Source: WHTK01 sp963711035 (lineage in GTDB: Bacteria > Chloroflexota > Dehalococcoidia > DSTF01 > WHTK01). From it: 64,000 nt of DNA. Below are positions 43,647-52,756 of the stretch, in pieces (within the stretch, counting starts at the first letter, position 1; each line of letters begins with the position of its first letter). Made by a program: the position numbers and the translations under genes. Below the pieces are notes generated by a model. It saw nothing but the letters and a program-made list of their open reading frames with translations. It did no database searches and was not told the origin of the DNA. The stretch covers positions 186,001-250,000 of the forward strand of contig CAVQCN010000001.1 in the NCBI GenBank assembly GCA_963711035.1, in the 5' to 3' direction.

Positions 43647-44633
43647 TCAGACGCTCTCACCCGGCTGCGTGTGCGGCAGCCACGTAGCCGGGATCGTGCC
43701 CATGCGGCCGGCGTTGAAGTCGGCGACGGCCTGCAGCAGCTCCTCACGCGTGTTCATGACGAAGGGGCCGTAGTGCGCGATCGGCTCGTTGATCGGCTGA
43801 CCGCCCAGCAGCAGCACGTCGAGGCCGGCAGGGGCCATCGTCGGCTGCCGCTCGGCCGCACTCAGCTCCAGCGCGTCGCCCGGGCCGAAGAGGGCCATCT
43901 GCCCCTCCTCGAACGGCCGCCGCTCTGGACCGGCGTAGCCCTGGCCCGAGAGCACGTAGGCCAGCGCGTTGAAGTCGCGCGGCCAGGCCAGGCCCAGGCG
44001 CGACCCGGGCGCGATCGTCACGTGCAGGTAGGTGATCGGCGTGTAGGTGACGCCGGCGCCTTTGTGGCCGTCGACCTCGCCCGCGATGATGCGGATCAGC
44101 GACGCACCGTCCGCGCTGGAAAGCAGCTTCACCTCCGACGCCTCGATGCTCTGGTAGCGCGCCGGCACCATCTTCATAGCCGCGGGCAGGTTGACCCACA
44201 GCTGAGTGCCGTGGAACATGCCGCCGTGCGTGACGAGCTGCTCCGGCGGCTGCTCGATGTGCTGAATGCCACCGCCGGCCGTCATCCACTGCGTAGCGCC
44301 ATTGGTGATCAGGCCGCCGCCGCCGGTCGTGTCCTGGTGCTCGAAGGCGCCGTCGATGATGTAGGTCACAGTCTCGAAGCCACGGTGCGGGTGCCAGGAC
44401 GTGCCCTTCGCCTCACCGGGCGCGTACTCCACCGAGCCCAGGTGATCGAGCAGCACGAAAGGATCCGCCTGCGAGAGCTCCGGGTTCGGGAAGGGGCGCC
44501 GGACGATGAAGCCGTCGCCCTCGCTGTACCGCGGCGCTTTGACGATCTTCGCCACGGGGCGCCACAGCGTCTCCTTCTGCGGCAGCTCCCTCACTCGGGG
44601 CAAGGTCAGGGTGTCTGCGCTGACTGCTGGCAT
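43647..44633 (-). CDS. Pirin family protein
   Basis: 328 residues of the bicupin pirin family. Metal ligands are visible in SWHPHRGFETVTY (two His) and GGGIQHIEQP (His and Glu). A C-terminal cupin follows (LAYVLSGQGYAG, MALFGPGDALEL). Bacterial pirins can act as quercetinases or as redox-linked partners. The gene is divergent from an HxlR regulator whose boxes overlap its promoter. AGAGGA lies upstream of the ATG. Confidence 0.92.
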   Translation of the reverse strand: MPAVSADTLTLPRVRELPQKETLWRPVAKIVKAPRYSEGDGFIVRRPFPNPELSQADPFVLLDHLGSVEYAPGEAKGTSWHPHRGFETVTYIIDGAFEHQDTTGGGGLITNGATQWMTAGGGIQHIEQPPEQLVTHGGMFHGTQLWVNLPAAMKMVPARYQSIEASEVKLLSSADGASLIRIIAGEVDGHKGAGVTYTPITYLHVTIAPGSRLGLAWPRDFNALAYVLSGQGYAGPERRPFEEGQMALFGPGDALELSAAERQPTMAPAGLDVLLLGGQPINEPIAHYGPFVMNTREELLQAVADFNAGRMGTIPATWLPHTQPGESV

Positions 44634-44712
44634 TTCTGGTTCCTCTTTTCTCTGCTACGAGCCTACCTCAGGCTCCAGCTCATCGACGAGCGGCGACATC
44701 GACCGCGATGTC

Positions 44713-44729
44713 ACTTACCTTCGATAAGT
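44713..44729. promoter_or_regulatory. HxlR-type box at the pirin transcription start
   Basis: ACTTA-N7-TAAGT. It covers the predicted start of the pirin transcript. A related box lies at 44765-44779, and CTTAC also occurs within the -35 region. The repetition of CTTAC/GTAAG in one divergent intergenic space suggests binding by the adjacent HxlR protein. Confidence 0.5.
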
Positions 44730-44730
44730 A

Positions 44731-44760
44731 ACTATAGGCGCATTAGCTTACCCTTGTCAA
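44731..44760 (-). promoter_or_regulatory. Near-consensus sigma-70 promoter for pirin
   Basis: On the minus strand, TTGACA (44760-44755) and TATAGT (44736-44731) are separated by 18 bases. Both match consensus almost fully, the best promoter seen in the window. Predicted start is near 44724, inside the box at 44713-44729, so repression is likely. Confidence 0.7.
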
Positions 44761-44764
44761 GTCC

Positions 44765-44779
44765 CTTACTTTGCGTAAG
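44765..44779. promoter_or_regulatory. Second HxlR-type box before the regulator gene
   Basis: CTTAC-TTTGC-GTAAG, a 15-base inverted repeat 13 bases before the HxlR start codon. Its position suits autoregulation. Confidence 0.5.
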
Positions 44780-44791
44780 AATGGACTCGCG

Positions 44792-45151
44792 ATGAGCGAT
44801 CAGGCCCATGACGACGTCTTCTGCCCCGTCTACCAGCGCGCGATCGAGCTGATCGGCGGGCGCTGGACGGGCGCCATCGTCCGCGCCATGCTCGGCGGCG
44901 TCTGCCGCTTCAGCGACCTCGCGGCGGCCATCCCCGGCCTCAGCGACCGCATGCTGGCGGAGCGCCTGCGCGAGCTCGAGGCGGAGGGCATCGTCACCCG
45001 AGTCGTGCTGCCCGAAATGCCGGTGCGTGTCGAGTACCGCCTCACAGACAAGGGCCGCGCCCTCTCGGACGTGATCGATGCGCTGGTTGCGTGGCTCGAC
45101 GACTGGTCAGAGGCCGCTCCCGCACCGGTTCGCCGCGCCACTGGGACATAA
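44792..45151 (+). CDS. HxlR family transcriptional regulator
   Basis: 119 residues, a winged-helix regulator. CPVYQRAIELIGGRWTGAIV and LSDRMLAERLRELEAEGIVT followed by YRLTDKGRALSDVIDALVAW are standard HxlR elements. C11 corresponds to the N-terminal Cys used for electrophile or thiol sensing in YodB and HypR, so a redox signal is possible. The ATG at 44792 fits the family length; an in-frame TTG at 44771 lies inside the operator. It probably controls pirin and itself. Confidence 0.88.
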   Translation: MSDQAHDDVFCPVYQRAIELIGGRWTGAIVRAMLGGVCRFSDLAAAIPGLSDRMLAERLRELEAEGIVTRVVLPEMPVRVEYRLTDKGRALSDVIDALVAWLDDWSEAAPAPVRRATGT

Positions 45152-45181
45152 GAGGCGCCGGCTCGATACAATCGAAGCGTC

Positions 45182-46762
45182 TTGTTCCTCGCCTCTGCTC
45201 CCCAACCGACCATCCGCGGTCTCTTCGCCATCGTCGCCTTGCTGACGCTCTGCTTCGCCGCCGCCTGCACGTCATCGAAGCCTGCCGCGACGCCCGTGGC
45301 CACCGAGACGGCGGTGCCGCCCAGCCCGACGCCATCGCCGACTCCCATCCCGGTGCCGCCGCCGGCGCCCATCGATTGGCAGCCCTGCAAGGACAGCAGT
45401 CTGCAGTGCGCCACGCTGCAGGCGCCGCTCAACTATGCCGACCCGCTGGGCGAGCAGGTGGAGTTGGCGTTGATCCGCCAGCCGGCGCGCGACCCAGCGC
45501 ATCGCATCGGTGTCCTGATCGTCAACTACGGCGGTCCCGGCAACACCGGCATCGACCGCCTGCGCGACCGCGCTGCGGGCTATCCCGCCGCCATCCAGAA
45601 CGACTTCGACCTCATCTCCTTCGACCCGCGCGGGGTCAAGTACAGCACGCCGGAGCTGCTCTGCCAGGACGACTCCGCTCCTCCGGTGCCGCAGGTGCAA
45701 CCCTGGCCCGTCACCGACCAGGACTGGCAGGACGTCGAAACCGCAGCCAAGAACGGTCTAGCCACGACCTGCGAGACGAGCGGTGGCGACATCCTGCCCT
45801 ACCTCGGCACCGAAAACGTGGTGCGCGACCTCGACCGTCTGCGCCAGGCCCTGGGCGAGGACAAGATCAGCTTCTGGGGCGAGTCCTACGGCACCGTCAT
45901 CGGCCAGATCTACGCCGACGAGTATCCGCAGCACATCCGTAGCATGGTGCTGGACGGCGTCGTGGACCCCAACCTGTCGGGCGAGGACTGGGCCAAGGAC
46001 CAGGCGCTCGGTTTCGAGGGCGCGCTGCAGCGCTTCTTCGCCTACTGCCGCAGCATCTCCTGCATCACCAGCGGCATCGATCCCGCCACGGCCCTCGATG
46101 ACCTGATCGCGCAGGCGAAGGAGCATCCCATCGAGTCCGGCGCGAGCCACGACGCCACGACGATCGACATCTACCAGGCGATGCTGCAGGCGATGTACAG
46201 CAGCGGCGCCTGGCCCAACTTCGCCAAGTTCATCAACGAAGGCCTCTCCGGCAACGGCAACGAGATCGTCGGTCTCGCGGACGCCTACGCGCAGCCGCAG
46301 GCCAACGGAACGTACGACAACTGGAGCGAGGTCAACGCAGCCGTGAACTGCGTCGACCGCGACTTCCCGCGCGACCCCAACGCGGTGAAGGACATCGGCA
46401 TGCGTCTGGCGGCGGTCGCGCCTCACTTCGGCGCGCCGATCATCCAGGGGTACGGCGCCTGCACCTTCTGGCCGGTGCCTGCGCAGCCGCTGCACGCCGG
46501 CCCCGCAGCGACGGCGCCGCCGATCCTGCTCGTCGCCAGCACCGGGGACCCCTTCGCCCCGTACAAAGAGGCAGTAACCGTCGCCAAGCGCATGGACTCA
46601 GCTGTGCTCCTCACCTATGACGGCGAATCGCATCCTTCGTACCTTCACGGCGTCAGCTGCGTCGACGACATCGTCAACGCCTACCTGATCGACGGCACGA
46701 TGCCCGCCCCGAACACGGTCTGCGGCTCTGCCGGCATCACGCCGGTGCCGCCCGTCCCCTGA
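45182..46762 (+). CDS. Lipoprotein alpha/beta hydrolase (TAP-like peptidase)
   Basis: 526 residues. A lipoprotein signal (LFAIVALLTLCFAAAC) and Pro/Thr linker precede a hydrolase with NYGGPGNTG (oxyanion strand), DLISFDPRGV, nucleophile GESYGT (S235), acid in STGDPFAPYK and His in GESHPSYL. This matches tripeptidyl-aminopeptidase-like secreted enzymes, which release short peptides from N-termini. It would sit on the outer face of the membrane. The start is a TTG with a weak ribosome site, so a few residues may differ. Confidence 0.9.
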   Translation: MFLASAPQPTIRGLFAIVALLTLCFAAACTSSKPAATPVATETAVPPSPTPSPTPIPVPPPAPIDWQPCKDSSLQCATLQAPLNYADPLGEQVELALIRQPARDPAHRIGVLIVNYGGPGNTGIDRLRDRAAGYPAAIQNDFDLISFDPRGVKYSTPELLCQDDSAPPVPQVQPWPVTDQDWQDVETAAKNGLATTCETSGGDILPYLGTENVVRDLDRLRQALGEDKISFWGESYGTVIGQIYADEYPQHIRSMVLDGVVDPNLSGEDWAKDQALGFEGALQRFFAYCRSISCITSGIDPATALDDLIAQAKEHPIESGASHDATTIDIYQAMLQAMYSSGAWPNFAKFINEGLSGNGNEIVGLADAYAQPQANGTYDNWSEVNAAVNCVDRDFPRDPNAVKDIGMRLAAVAPHFGAPIIQGYGACTFWPVPAQPLHAGPAATAPPILLVASTGDPFAPYKEAVTVAKRMDSAVLLTYDGESHPSYLHGVSCVDDIVNAYLIDGTMPAPNTVCGSAGITPVPPVP

Positions 46763-46860
46763 GGGAACGACGTGAGCGGCCAGCCACGGTGCATCGGCCG
46801 GTCGCCAGACCCATTGCGCTCTTCAAAGAAGTCCTCGCGCGGTTCGCCGCCACGCGGTGG

Positions 46861-47496
46861 CTAGTAGTGGACGAGGACCGGCATGCCGATCTCGGCGAAG
46901 GTGTAAATCGTCGAGGAATCGCCGGTGCGGATGCAGCCGTTGCTGACCCGGCCCGTCGAGGCGTCCGTCACCGCGCCGGTCGAATCCTGTAAGAACGAGT
47001 GGAAGCCGTTGTCCTTGTTGGGGTCGAAGGCGACCCAGTCGCTGATGTACGCCTTGTAGGGCGCGTCGTACTGCAGGCCGGGGATCTTGTTGTAGACATG
47101 GTAGAGCCCGGTCTGGGTCGACTCGTAGGCGCCGGTGTCTACCTGGGCGCCGACGGCCACAGGACCGATCGTCTGCAGCACCTGCGTGCCGTTCATGAGG
47201 TGCACCGCGAAGTTCGTCACGTCCACATCGATCCAGTGACCCGTCGTCGGCGCCTGCGTCGGCGTCGAGCCGTCGGGAGTAGGAACCGCCGTCGCGGCGC
47301 TGGCAGGCGGATCGGCAGGCTTCACCCCACCTGTGGCCGTTTGGCCGGAGGCCTGAGAGCCGGGCGTTGCGACACCGGTCGGTGCGACGGTTTCGATGAG
47401 GACGCCGGCAGGAAGCGATCCACCGGAGCCGGTGCTGCCGCAGGCCGCAAGAAACAGCAGCACGACGATGATGGCGAGGAAACGAACGCGAGTCAT
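46861..47496 (-). CDS. Lipoprotein L,D-transpeptidase (short)
   Basis: 211 residues. The signal MTRVRFLAIIVVLLFLAAC ends in a lipobox. A Thr/Pro/Ala linker leads to a YkuD domain with VDVTNFAVHLMNGTQVLQTI and the active motif GRVSNGCIRT (Cys about 188). Asn replaces the His often found in the SHGC motif, but the catalytic His in NGFHSFL precedes it. The ATG at 47496 is chosen because it starts the signal peptide; the longer frame upstream is not protein-like. It cross-links or anchors in peptidoglycan. Confidence 0.9.
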   Translation of the reverse strand: MTRVRFLAIIVVLLFLAACGSTGSGGSLPAGVLIETVAPTGVATPGSQASGQTATGGVKPADPPASAATAVPTPDGSTPTQAPTTGHWIDVDVTNFAVHLMNGTQVLQTIGPVAVGAQVDTGAYESTQTGLYHVYNKIPGLQYDAPYKAYISDWVAFDPNKDNGFHSFLQDSTGAVTDASTGRVSNGCIRTGDSSTIYTFAEIGMPVLVHY

Positions 47497-47707
47497 CCCT
47501 TGGACGATACCAAGCGGGCGAGGCGCCGACAACCGTAACCGGTCGCCGAACGGTTCTGCCCAACCGTAACGGAGACGCAATGAGGGCAACCAATCCCTTT
47601 TCACGTCGCATGAGCTATAATTCGCCTGTCGAAACTTCTCAAAAGGCTCCACGGGTTCTCTTTCATACTCGCCCCGCCTCCTGATTCGCTCCATGAAGGA
47701 GACAGCG

Positions 47708-48544
47708 ATGACCACCACCGGACCCGACGCCAACGCTTCCGATACCATCGTTCTTATCCACGGACTCTGGATGACGCCGCTCTGCTGGGAGCACTGGATC
47801 GAGCGCTACTCGGCACGTGGATACAAGGTGCTGGCGCCGGCCTGGCCCGGCATGGACGACGACATCGATCAGCTGCGGAGCAACCCGGCACCTATCGCCG
47901 CGCTATCGGCGAAGCGCATCGTGGAGCACTACGAAAGCATCATCCGCGGCCTCGAAAAGCCGCCCATCGTCATGGGCCACTCCTTCGGCGGCGCCTTCAC
48001 GCAGGTCATGCTGAGCCGCGGCCTCGGTGCCGCCGGCGTCGCCATCGACTCGGCGCCGGTACGCGGCGTACTCAAGCTGCCGATCTCTACCGTGCGCACT
48101 GCATGGCCAATGCTCCGCAACCCTCTCATGCGCCACAAGGCGGTCAGCCTGACGCCGGCCCAGTTCCACTACGCCTTCACCAACACGTTGACGGAGGCCG
48201 AGTCCCTCGAGGTTTACCAGCGCTACCACGTGCCCGGCTCCCGTGACGTCCTGGTCGAGGGCGCCAACGCCAACCTCAACCCGAACACAACCTTCAAGGT
48301 CGACTTCCACAAGGCGGATCGGGCGCCGCTGCTTCTCGTCGCGGGCGGCAAAGACCACGTCGTGCCCGCCTCGATCACGCGAGAGACGCACGGACGCTAC
48401 AAGTCCAGCGCCATTGCCGACTACCGGGAGTTCCCGGAACGCTCGCACTACACTCTCGGCCAGGCCGGCTGGGAGGAAGTAGCCGACTTCGCGCTCGACT
48501 GGGCGGCCAGCCACGCCTCGACCCCGGCGGCAGGCGTATCCTGA
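47708..48544 (+). CDS. Alpha/beta hydrolase
   Basis: 278 residues. VLIHGLWMTPLCWEHWIERY is the oxyanion region, GHSFGG the nucleophile elbow (S92), GGKDHVVP the acid strand and RSHYTLG the catalytic His, so the triad is complete. It resembles soluble lipase or thioesterase-like hydrolases of unknown substrate. The ATG at 47708 has AAGGAG 7 bases upstream; that site itself lies within an earlier in-frame ATG at 47693. Confidence 0.88.
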   Translation: MTTTGPDANASDTIVLIHGLWMTPLCWEHWIERYSARGYKVLAPAWPGMDDDIDQLRSNPAPIAALSAKRIVEHYESIIRGLEKPPIVMGHSFGGAFTQVMLSRGLGAAGVAIDSAPVRGVLKLPISTVRTAWPMLRNPLMRHKAVSLTPAQFHYAFTNTLTEAESLEVYQRYHVPGSRDVLVEGANANLNPNTTFKVDFHKADRAPLLLVAGGKDHVVPASITRETHGRYKSSAIADYREFPERSHYTLGQAGWEEVADFALDWAASHASTPAAGVS

Positions 48545-48577
48545 ACCCATAGCGACAACGCTTCGACGAGGAAGACA

Positions 48578-48820
48578 ATGGACGACAGCGAAGTTCTCAA
48601 ACAGATTCAGTCCCTGGTCGACGAAGAGAACGACCTGCGCGCGAAGGCTGCGACGGGCGGCGCCGGTGCCCACGTCCATGAGCGGCTGCAGTCGCTGGAA
48701 GTGAGCCTGGACCAGTGCTGGGACCTGTTGCGGCAGCGTCGCGGCCTGCGCCACGCCGGCGCCGATCCCGATGGGGCCCACGTTCGCGACGAGTCGACGG
48801 TCGAGCGCTTCCAGCAGTAG
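48578..48820 (+). CDS. DUF2630 family protein
   Basis: 80 residues matching DUF2630: MDDSEVLKQIQSLVDEEN, then HERLQSLEVSLDQCWDLLRQ and RRGLR. It is predicted as a helical, soluble protein. Function unknown. It lies 33 bases after the hydrolase, possibly co-transcribed. Confidence 0.85.
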   Translation: MDDSEVLKQIQSLVDEENDLRAKAATGGAGAHVHERLQSLEVSLDQCWDLLRQRRGLRHAGADPDGAHVRDESTVERFQQ

Positions 48821-48859
48821 ACGCCGTCACGGCCGAAGGCGTGAGATGATGACGGCCTC

Positions 48860-49940
48860 ATGCTGTCGGTAGTCGAAGCCGTGGTTGGCGCCGTCATCGT
48901 CATCCTGACCTTGAGCGACGCGTTCGAGACGATCGTCCTGCCTCGTACGCAGCAACGGCGCTATCGTCTGACGCGGCTCATTTACCGCGGCTCCTGGTGG
49001 CTCTGGGCCAGCCTGTCCGAGATGCGGATCAGCCGCAGCCGACGCGAGGCGCTTCTCTTTTTCTACGGACCGACGCTCATCATCCTGCTCATCGTCATGT
49101 GGGCCATCGCCCTCATCGCCGGCTTCGGACTCATCCTGCACGCGGTGAACAACCCACAGGCGCACGGCGAGAGTCTGGGCACGTCTCTCTACCTGAGCGG
49201 TTCGACGTTCTTCACCCTCGGTCTCGGCGACGTCGTGCCGCACACGTCGGCCGCACGCGTCTTCGCCATCATCGAGGCAGGCACGGGCTTCGGCTTCCTG
49301 GCCATGGTGATCAGCTACCTGCCGATCTTCTACCAGGCCTTCTCACGCCGCGAGGTGGCGATCTCCTCCCTGGACGCGCACGCCGGCTCGCCGGCTACGG
49401 CCATCGAGCTGATCCGCCGCAACGACGACCGCGTGGCGGAAGACGTGCTGCGCGAGTGGGAGAACTGGGCCGGACAGTTGCTCGAAAGCCATCTCTCTTA
49501 CCCAATCCTCGCGCTGTTTCGCTCCCAGCACGAGCACCAGTCCTGGCTCGGCGCGCTGACGGTGATCCTCGACACCTGCGCGCTTTCGATGACGGGGTTG
49601 CGCGATATGTCGGATCACCAGGCGCGCTTCACCTTCGCCATCGCCCGCCATGCGCTGATTGACCTGGCACAGGTCTTCTTCGCCGACCCGCGCGAGCCTG
49701 ACCCACCGCGCCTGTCTGGCAGACGGCTTCGAAGAGCTCGCGCGCCGGCTGCAGTCCTACGGCTTCCCGTTCTCCGACCCGGCAACTGCCGCGGCCAATC
49801 TCGAGGCGCTGCGGCAGCAGTACGAGCCCATCGCCTTCTCCCTGTCGCGCCGCTTGCTACTCGACCTGCCGCCCTGGATCCCCGCCCCGGACGCGCGGGA
49901 CGACTCGGAGACCACACCCTGGGGCACGATGCACACCTGA
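48860..49940 (+). pseudogene. Two-helix potassium-channel-like protein, frameshifted
   Basis: About 359 residues if repaired. Membrane helices at about 3-20, 70-95 and 125-150 surround a pore loop STFFTLGLGDVVP with selectivity filter TLGLGD (119-124), as in prokaryotic ion channel family proteins. The cytosolic part is helical (REWENWAGQLLESHLSYPIL). After RLSG the frame is lost. Removing one G at 49718-49719 gives RLSADGFEELARRLQSYGFP through LPPWIPAPDARDDSE to the stop at 49940. The uncorrected frame runs to 50035 as low-complexity Arg/Ala sequence. It may be real or an assembly error. Confidence 0.78.
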
Positions 49941-50091
49941 GGACTGGCCTCCCGTGCGGACCGCGGCCTGGCGGACGAATCGCGCCTGGCCCTGACATGC
50001 GCTCACTACTGAGAATGGACGCATCTCACGCGTAGTCCCAAGGCCTCCCGGGTGATAGCATCGCGCGCAGACGAATCGACTCTTATGAAAG

Positions 50092-50105
50092 GTCGCCAAG
50101 GCGAC
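50092..50105. promoter_or_regulatory. Short palindrome upstream of the first MetE-like gene
   Basis: GTCGCC-AA-GGCGAC, 28 bases before the ATG at 50133. It could be an operator or a tight hairpin in the leader. I see no SAM, cobalamin or THF riboswitch pattern in the 190-base leader region from 49941. Confidence 0.3.
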
Positions 50106-50132
50106 TGACACAGCAGTAACTGGGAGAGGCAT

Positions 50133-51350
50133 ATGCGAAGAAGCACCGATCAGATTTTGACGAGCCAGGCAGGCAGCCTGCCGCGCCCCGCAGACCTCAT
50201 CGAGATGAACGCGAAGCGCTTCGAGGGCGGTAGCGACGTCACTGACGCGCAGATCGCGGCCCGCACCCGTGAAGCGGTCGCGGAAGTCGTCAAGCACCAG
50301 GTCGACCTCGGCATCACGGTCCCCGGCGACGGCGAGCTGGGCAAGGCAACGCGCCGCTCAGTCGACTACGGCGCGTGGTGGAGCTACTCCTACGCCCGCC
50401 TCGGCGGCCTCAAGTCCTACGACGGCCCCGAGATGGCTCCGAAGGCGTCGGAGCGCGGCGGCCTGCAGCTCAACACCTTCCAGAACCGCCGCGACCGCTC
50501 CACCTTCCGCGAAGCCTACATGGACCCCGACTCCGGCATCTTCACCGGCCGCCCCGGCCAGCTGACCGCCCGTCCGATCTGCGTCGAGCCCATCACCTAC
50601 ACCGGCCAGGCGCTGATCAAGCAGGACATCGACAACTTCAAGGCCGCACTGGCCGCCAGCGGCGTCGAGGAAGGCTTCATGACCTCAGTTGCGCCCGGCA
50701 GTGCCGCCCGTATCGGCAACGAGTACTACAAGAACGACGAGGAGTTCGTCTTCGCCTGCGCCGACGCCATGCGCGAGGAGTACAAGGCGATCGTCGACGC
50801 CGGCCTCATCCTGCAGTTGGACGACCCGTCCATCGCTGAGAACTGGGACCAGATCAACCCGGCGCCCACCATCGAGCAGTACCGGAAGTTCACCATGATC
50901 CGCGTCGAGGCCCTCAACCACGCCATCAGGGACCTGCCGGCGGACCGCATCCGCTTCCACCTCTGCTGGGGCAGCTGGCACGGCCCCCACACCACCGACA
51001 TCGAGATGAAGGACATCGTCGACGTCATGCTGGCGATCAAGACGCAGGCCTACAGCTTCGAGGCCGGCAACGTGCGGCACGAGCACGAGTGGCGCGTCTG
51101 GGAGGACGTCAAGCTGCCCGAGGGCAAGATCCTCCTGCCCGGCGTCGTCAGTCACGCGACCAACGTGGTCGAGCATCCCGAGCTCGTGGCGGACCGCATC
51201 GAGCGCTTTGCCAACATCGTCGGCCGCGAGAACGTCATCGCCTGCACGGACTGCGGCCTCGGCGGGCGCGTGCACCAGCAGATCGCCTGGGCCAAGCTCG
51301 GCTCGCTGGCGCAGGGCGCGGCCATCGCCACCAAGCGTCTCTGGCGCTAG
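50133..51350 (+). CDS. Cobalamin-independent methionine synthase-like protein, copy 1
   Basis: 405 residues, equal to the C-terminal catalytic barrel of MetE without its N-terminal half. Zinc ligands are present: H276 and C278 (FHLCWGSW), E310 (SFEAGN) and C374 (TDCGLGG). SQAGSLPRPADL opens the barrel. MetE-like core proteins transfer methyl groups to thiols, but short forms may use other donors than methyl-tetrahydrofolate. GGGAGAGG precedes the ATG. A close paralogue follows 183 bases later. Confidence 0.88.
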   Translation: MRRSTDQILTSQAGSLPRPADLIEMNAKRFEGGSDVTDAQIAARTREAVAEVVKHQVDLGITVPGDGELGKATRRSVDYGAWWSYSYARLGGLKSYDGPEMAPKASERGGLQLNTFQNRRDRSTFREAYMDPDSGIFTGRPGQLTARPICVEPITYTGQALIKQDIDNFKAALAASGVEEGFMTSVAPGSAARIGNEYYKNDEEFVFACADAMREEYKAIVDAGLILQLDDPSIAENWDQINPAPTIEQYRKFTMIRVEALNHAIRDLPADRIRFHLCWGSWHGPHTTDIEMKDIVDVMLAIKTQAYSFEAGNVRHEHEWRVWEDVKLPEGKILLPGVVSHATNVVEHPELVADRIERFANIVGRENVIACTDCGLGGRVHQQIAWAKLGSLAQGAAIATKRLWR

Positions 51351-51404
51351 AGCCTTGCTGACATCGAGCGCGCCGGCGAGGAAGCGCAGAAGCTGACGGG
51401 GAGT

Positions 51405-51423
51405 GCGAGGGGTGTCCCCTCGC
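51405..51423 (+). terminator. Hairpin between the MetE-like paralogues
   Basis: GCGAGGGG-TGT-CCCCTCGC, 8-bp stem and 3-base loop, followed by TCCTCCTCTCATCTC, which is pyrimidine-rich. It probably ends most transcripts of the first copy, so the second copy may have its own promoter. Confidence 0.6.
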
Positions 51424-51533
51424 TCCTCCTCTCATCTCGCGCGGAGCAGCGCACCAGCGATGCGAAGCTCCACGCCCCAGAGCAGGACCCGCCAAACGCC
51501 GGCGAGCAGCGCAATCGGGAGGGGAAACCAGAC

Positions 51534-52739
51534 ATGCGCAGGAGTACGGACCAGATTCTCACCAGCCAGGCCGGCAGCCTGCCGCGCCCGGCCGACCTCA
51601 TCGAAATGAACGCCAGGCGCTTCGAAGGCGGCGATGTCACCGATGCGCAGATCGCGGCCCGCACCCGCTCCGCCGTCGAAGAGGTGGTGCGGCATCAGGT
51701 GGAGCTCGGCATCACGGTCCCCGGCGACGGCGAGCTGGGCAAAGCCATGCGCCAGGCGGTCGATTACGGCGCCTGGTCCACGTACGCGCACAGCCGTCTC
51801 GGCGGCCTGCAGATGACAGGCGGCGAGACGATGCGCCCCAAGCCGTCCGAGCAGAGCGGCCTGCAGCTCGGCACTCGCACCGACCGGCGCGACCGCATCA
51901 TCTTCAGCGAGGCTTACAACGACCCCGAGTCCGGCATCTTCAACATCTCTCGAGTCACTCGCCCCGTCTGCGTCGGCCCGATCACGTACATCGGCCAGGA
52001 CGCCATCAAACGGGACGTCGAGAACTTCCGGGCCGCGCTGGACGCGGCCGGCGTGCAGGAGGGCTTCATGACCTCGCTGGCGCCCGGCAGCGCCGCCCGT
52101 ATCGGCAACGAGTACTACAAGACGGATGAAGAGTTCGTCTTCGCCTGCGCCGACGCCATGCGCGAGGAGTACAAGGCCATCGTCGACGCCGGCTTCGTGC
52201 TGCAGATCGACGACCCGTCCATCGCCGAGAACTGGGACATGTTCAACCCGGCCCCGACCGTCGAGCAGTACCAGAAGTTCTCCATGATCCGGGCGGAGGC
52301 GATCAACCACGCGATCAAAGGCCTGCCGGAGGACCGCATTCGCTTCCACCTCTGCTGGGGCAGCTGGCACGGCCCCCACACCACCGACATCGAGATGAAG
52401 GACATCGTCGGCGTCATGCTGGCGATCAACGCGCAGGCGTACTCGTTCGAGGCCGGCAACGTGCGCCACGAGCACGAATGGCGCGTCTGGGATGACGTCA
52501 AGCTGCCCGAGGGCAAGATCCTGATCCCGGGTGTCGTCAGCCACGCGACCAATGTGGTCGAGCACCCGGAGCTCGTCGCGGACCGCATCGAGCGCTTCGC
52601 CAGCCGCGTCGGCCGAGAGAACGTCATCGCCGCCACGGACTGCGGCCTCGGCGGCCGCATCCACCCCCAGCTCGCCTGGGCAAAGCTCGGCGCGCTGGCC
52701 CAGGGCGCAGCCATCGCCACCAAGCGTCTCTGGCGCTGA
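51534..52739 (+). CDS. Cobalamin-independent methionine synthase-like protein, copy 2
   Basis: 401 residues, strongly similar to copy 1 at protein and DNA level (for example, the region around FHLCWGSWHGPHTTDIEM is nearly identical). The zinc ligands are kept. C371 of copy 1 is Ala here (IAATDCGLGG), confirming that the second Cys of that motif is the ligand. The substrate region differs most at about residues 85-150 (TYAHSRLGGLQMTGG against SYSYARLGGLKSYDG), which suggests divergence in specificity after tandem duplication. GGGAGGGGA lies upstream. Confidence 0.88.
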   Translation: MRRSTDQILTSQAGSLPRPADLIEMNARRFEGGDVTDAQIAARTRSAVEEVVRHQVELGITVPGDGELGKAMRQAVDYGAWSTYAHSRLGGLQMTGGETMRPKPSEQSGLQLGTRTDRRDRIIFSEAYNDPESGIFNISRVTRPVCVGPITYIGQDAIKRDVENFRAALDAAGVQEGFMTSLAPGSAARIGNEYYKTDEEFVFACADAMREEYKAIVDAGFVLQIDDPSIAENWDMFNPAPTVEQYQKFSMIRAEAINHAIKGLPEDRIRFHLCWGSWHGPHTTDIEMKDIVGVMLAINAQAYSFEAGNVRHEHEWRVWDDVKLPEGKILIPGVVSHATNVVEHPELVADRIERFASRVGRENVIAATDCGLGGRIHPQLAWAKLGALAQGAAIATKRLWR

Positions 52740-52756
52740 GGGCGGCTCCGAATGTC

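Noticed and set aside
49941..50132. Possible SAM, cobalamin or THF riboswitch before the MetE-like genes
   Set aside because: No conserved core of these classes could be recognised in the 190-base leader; only a short palindrome is visible.
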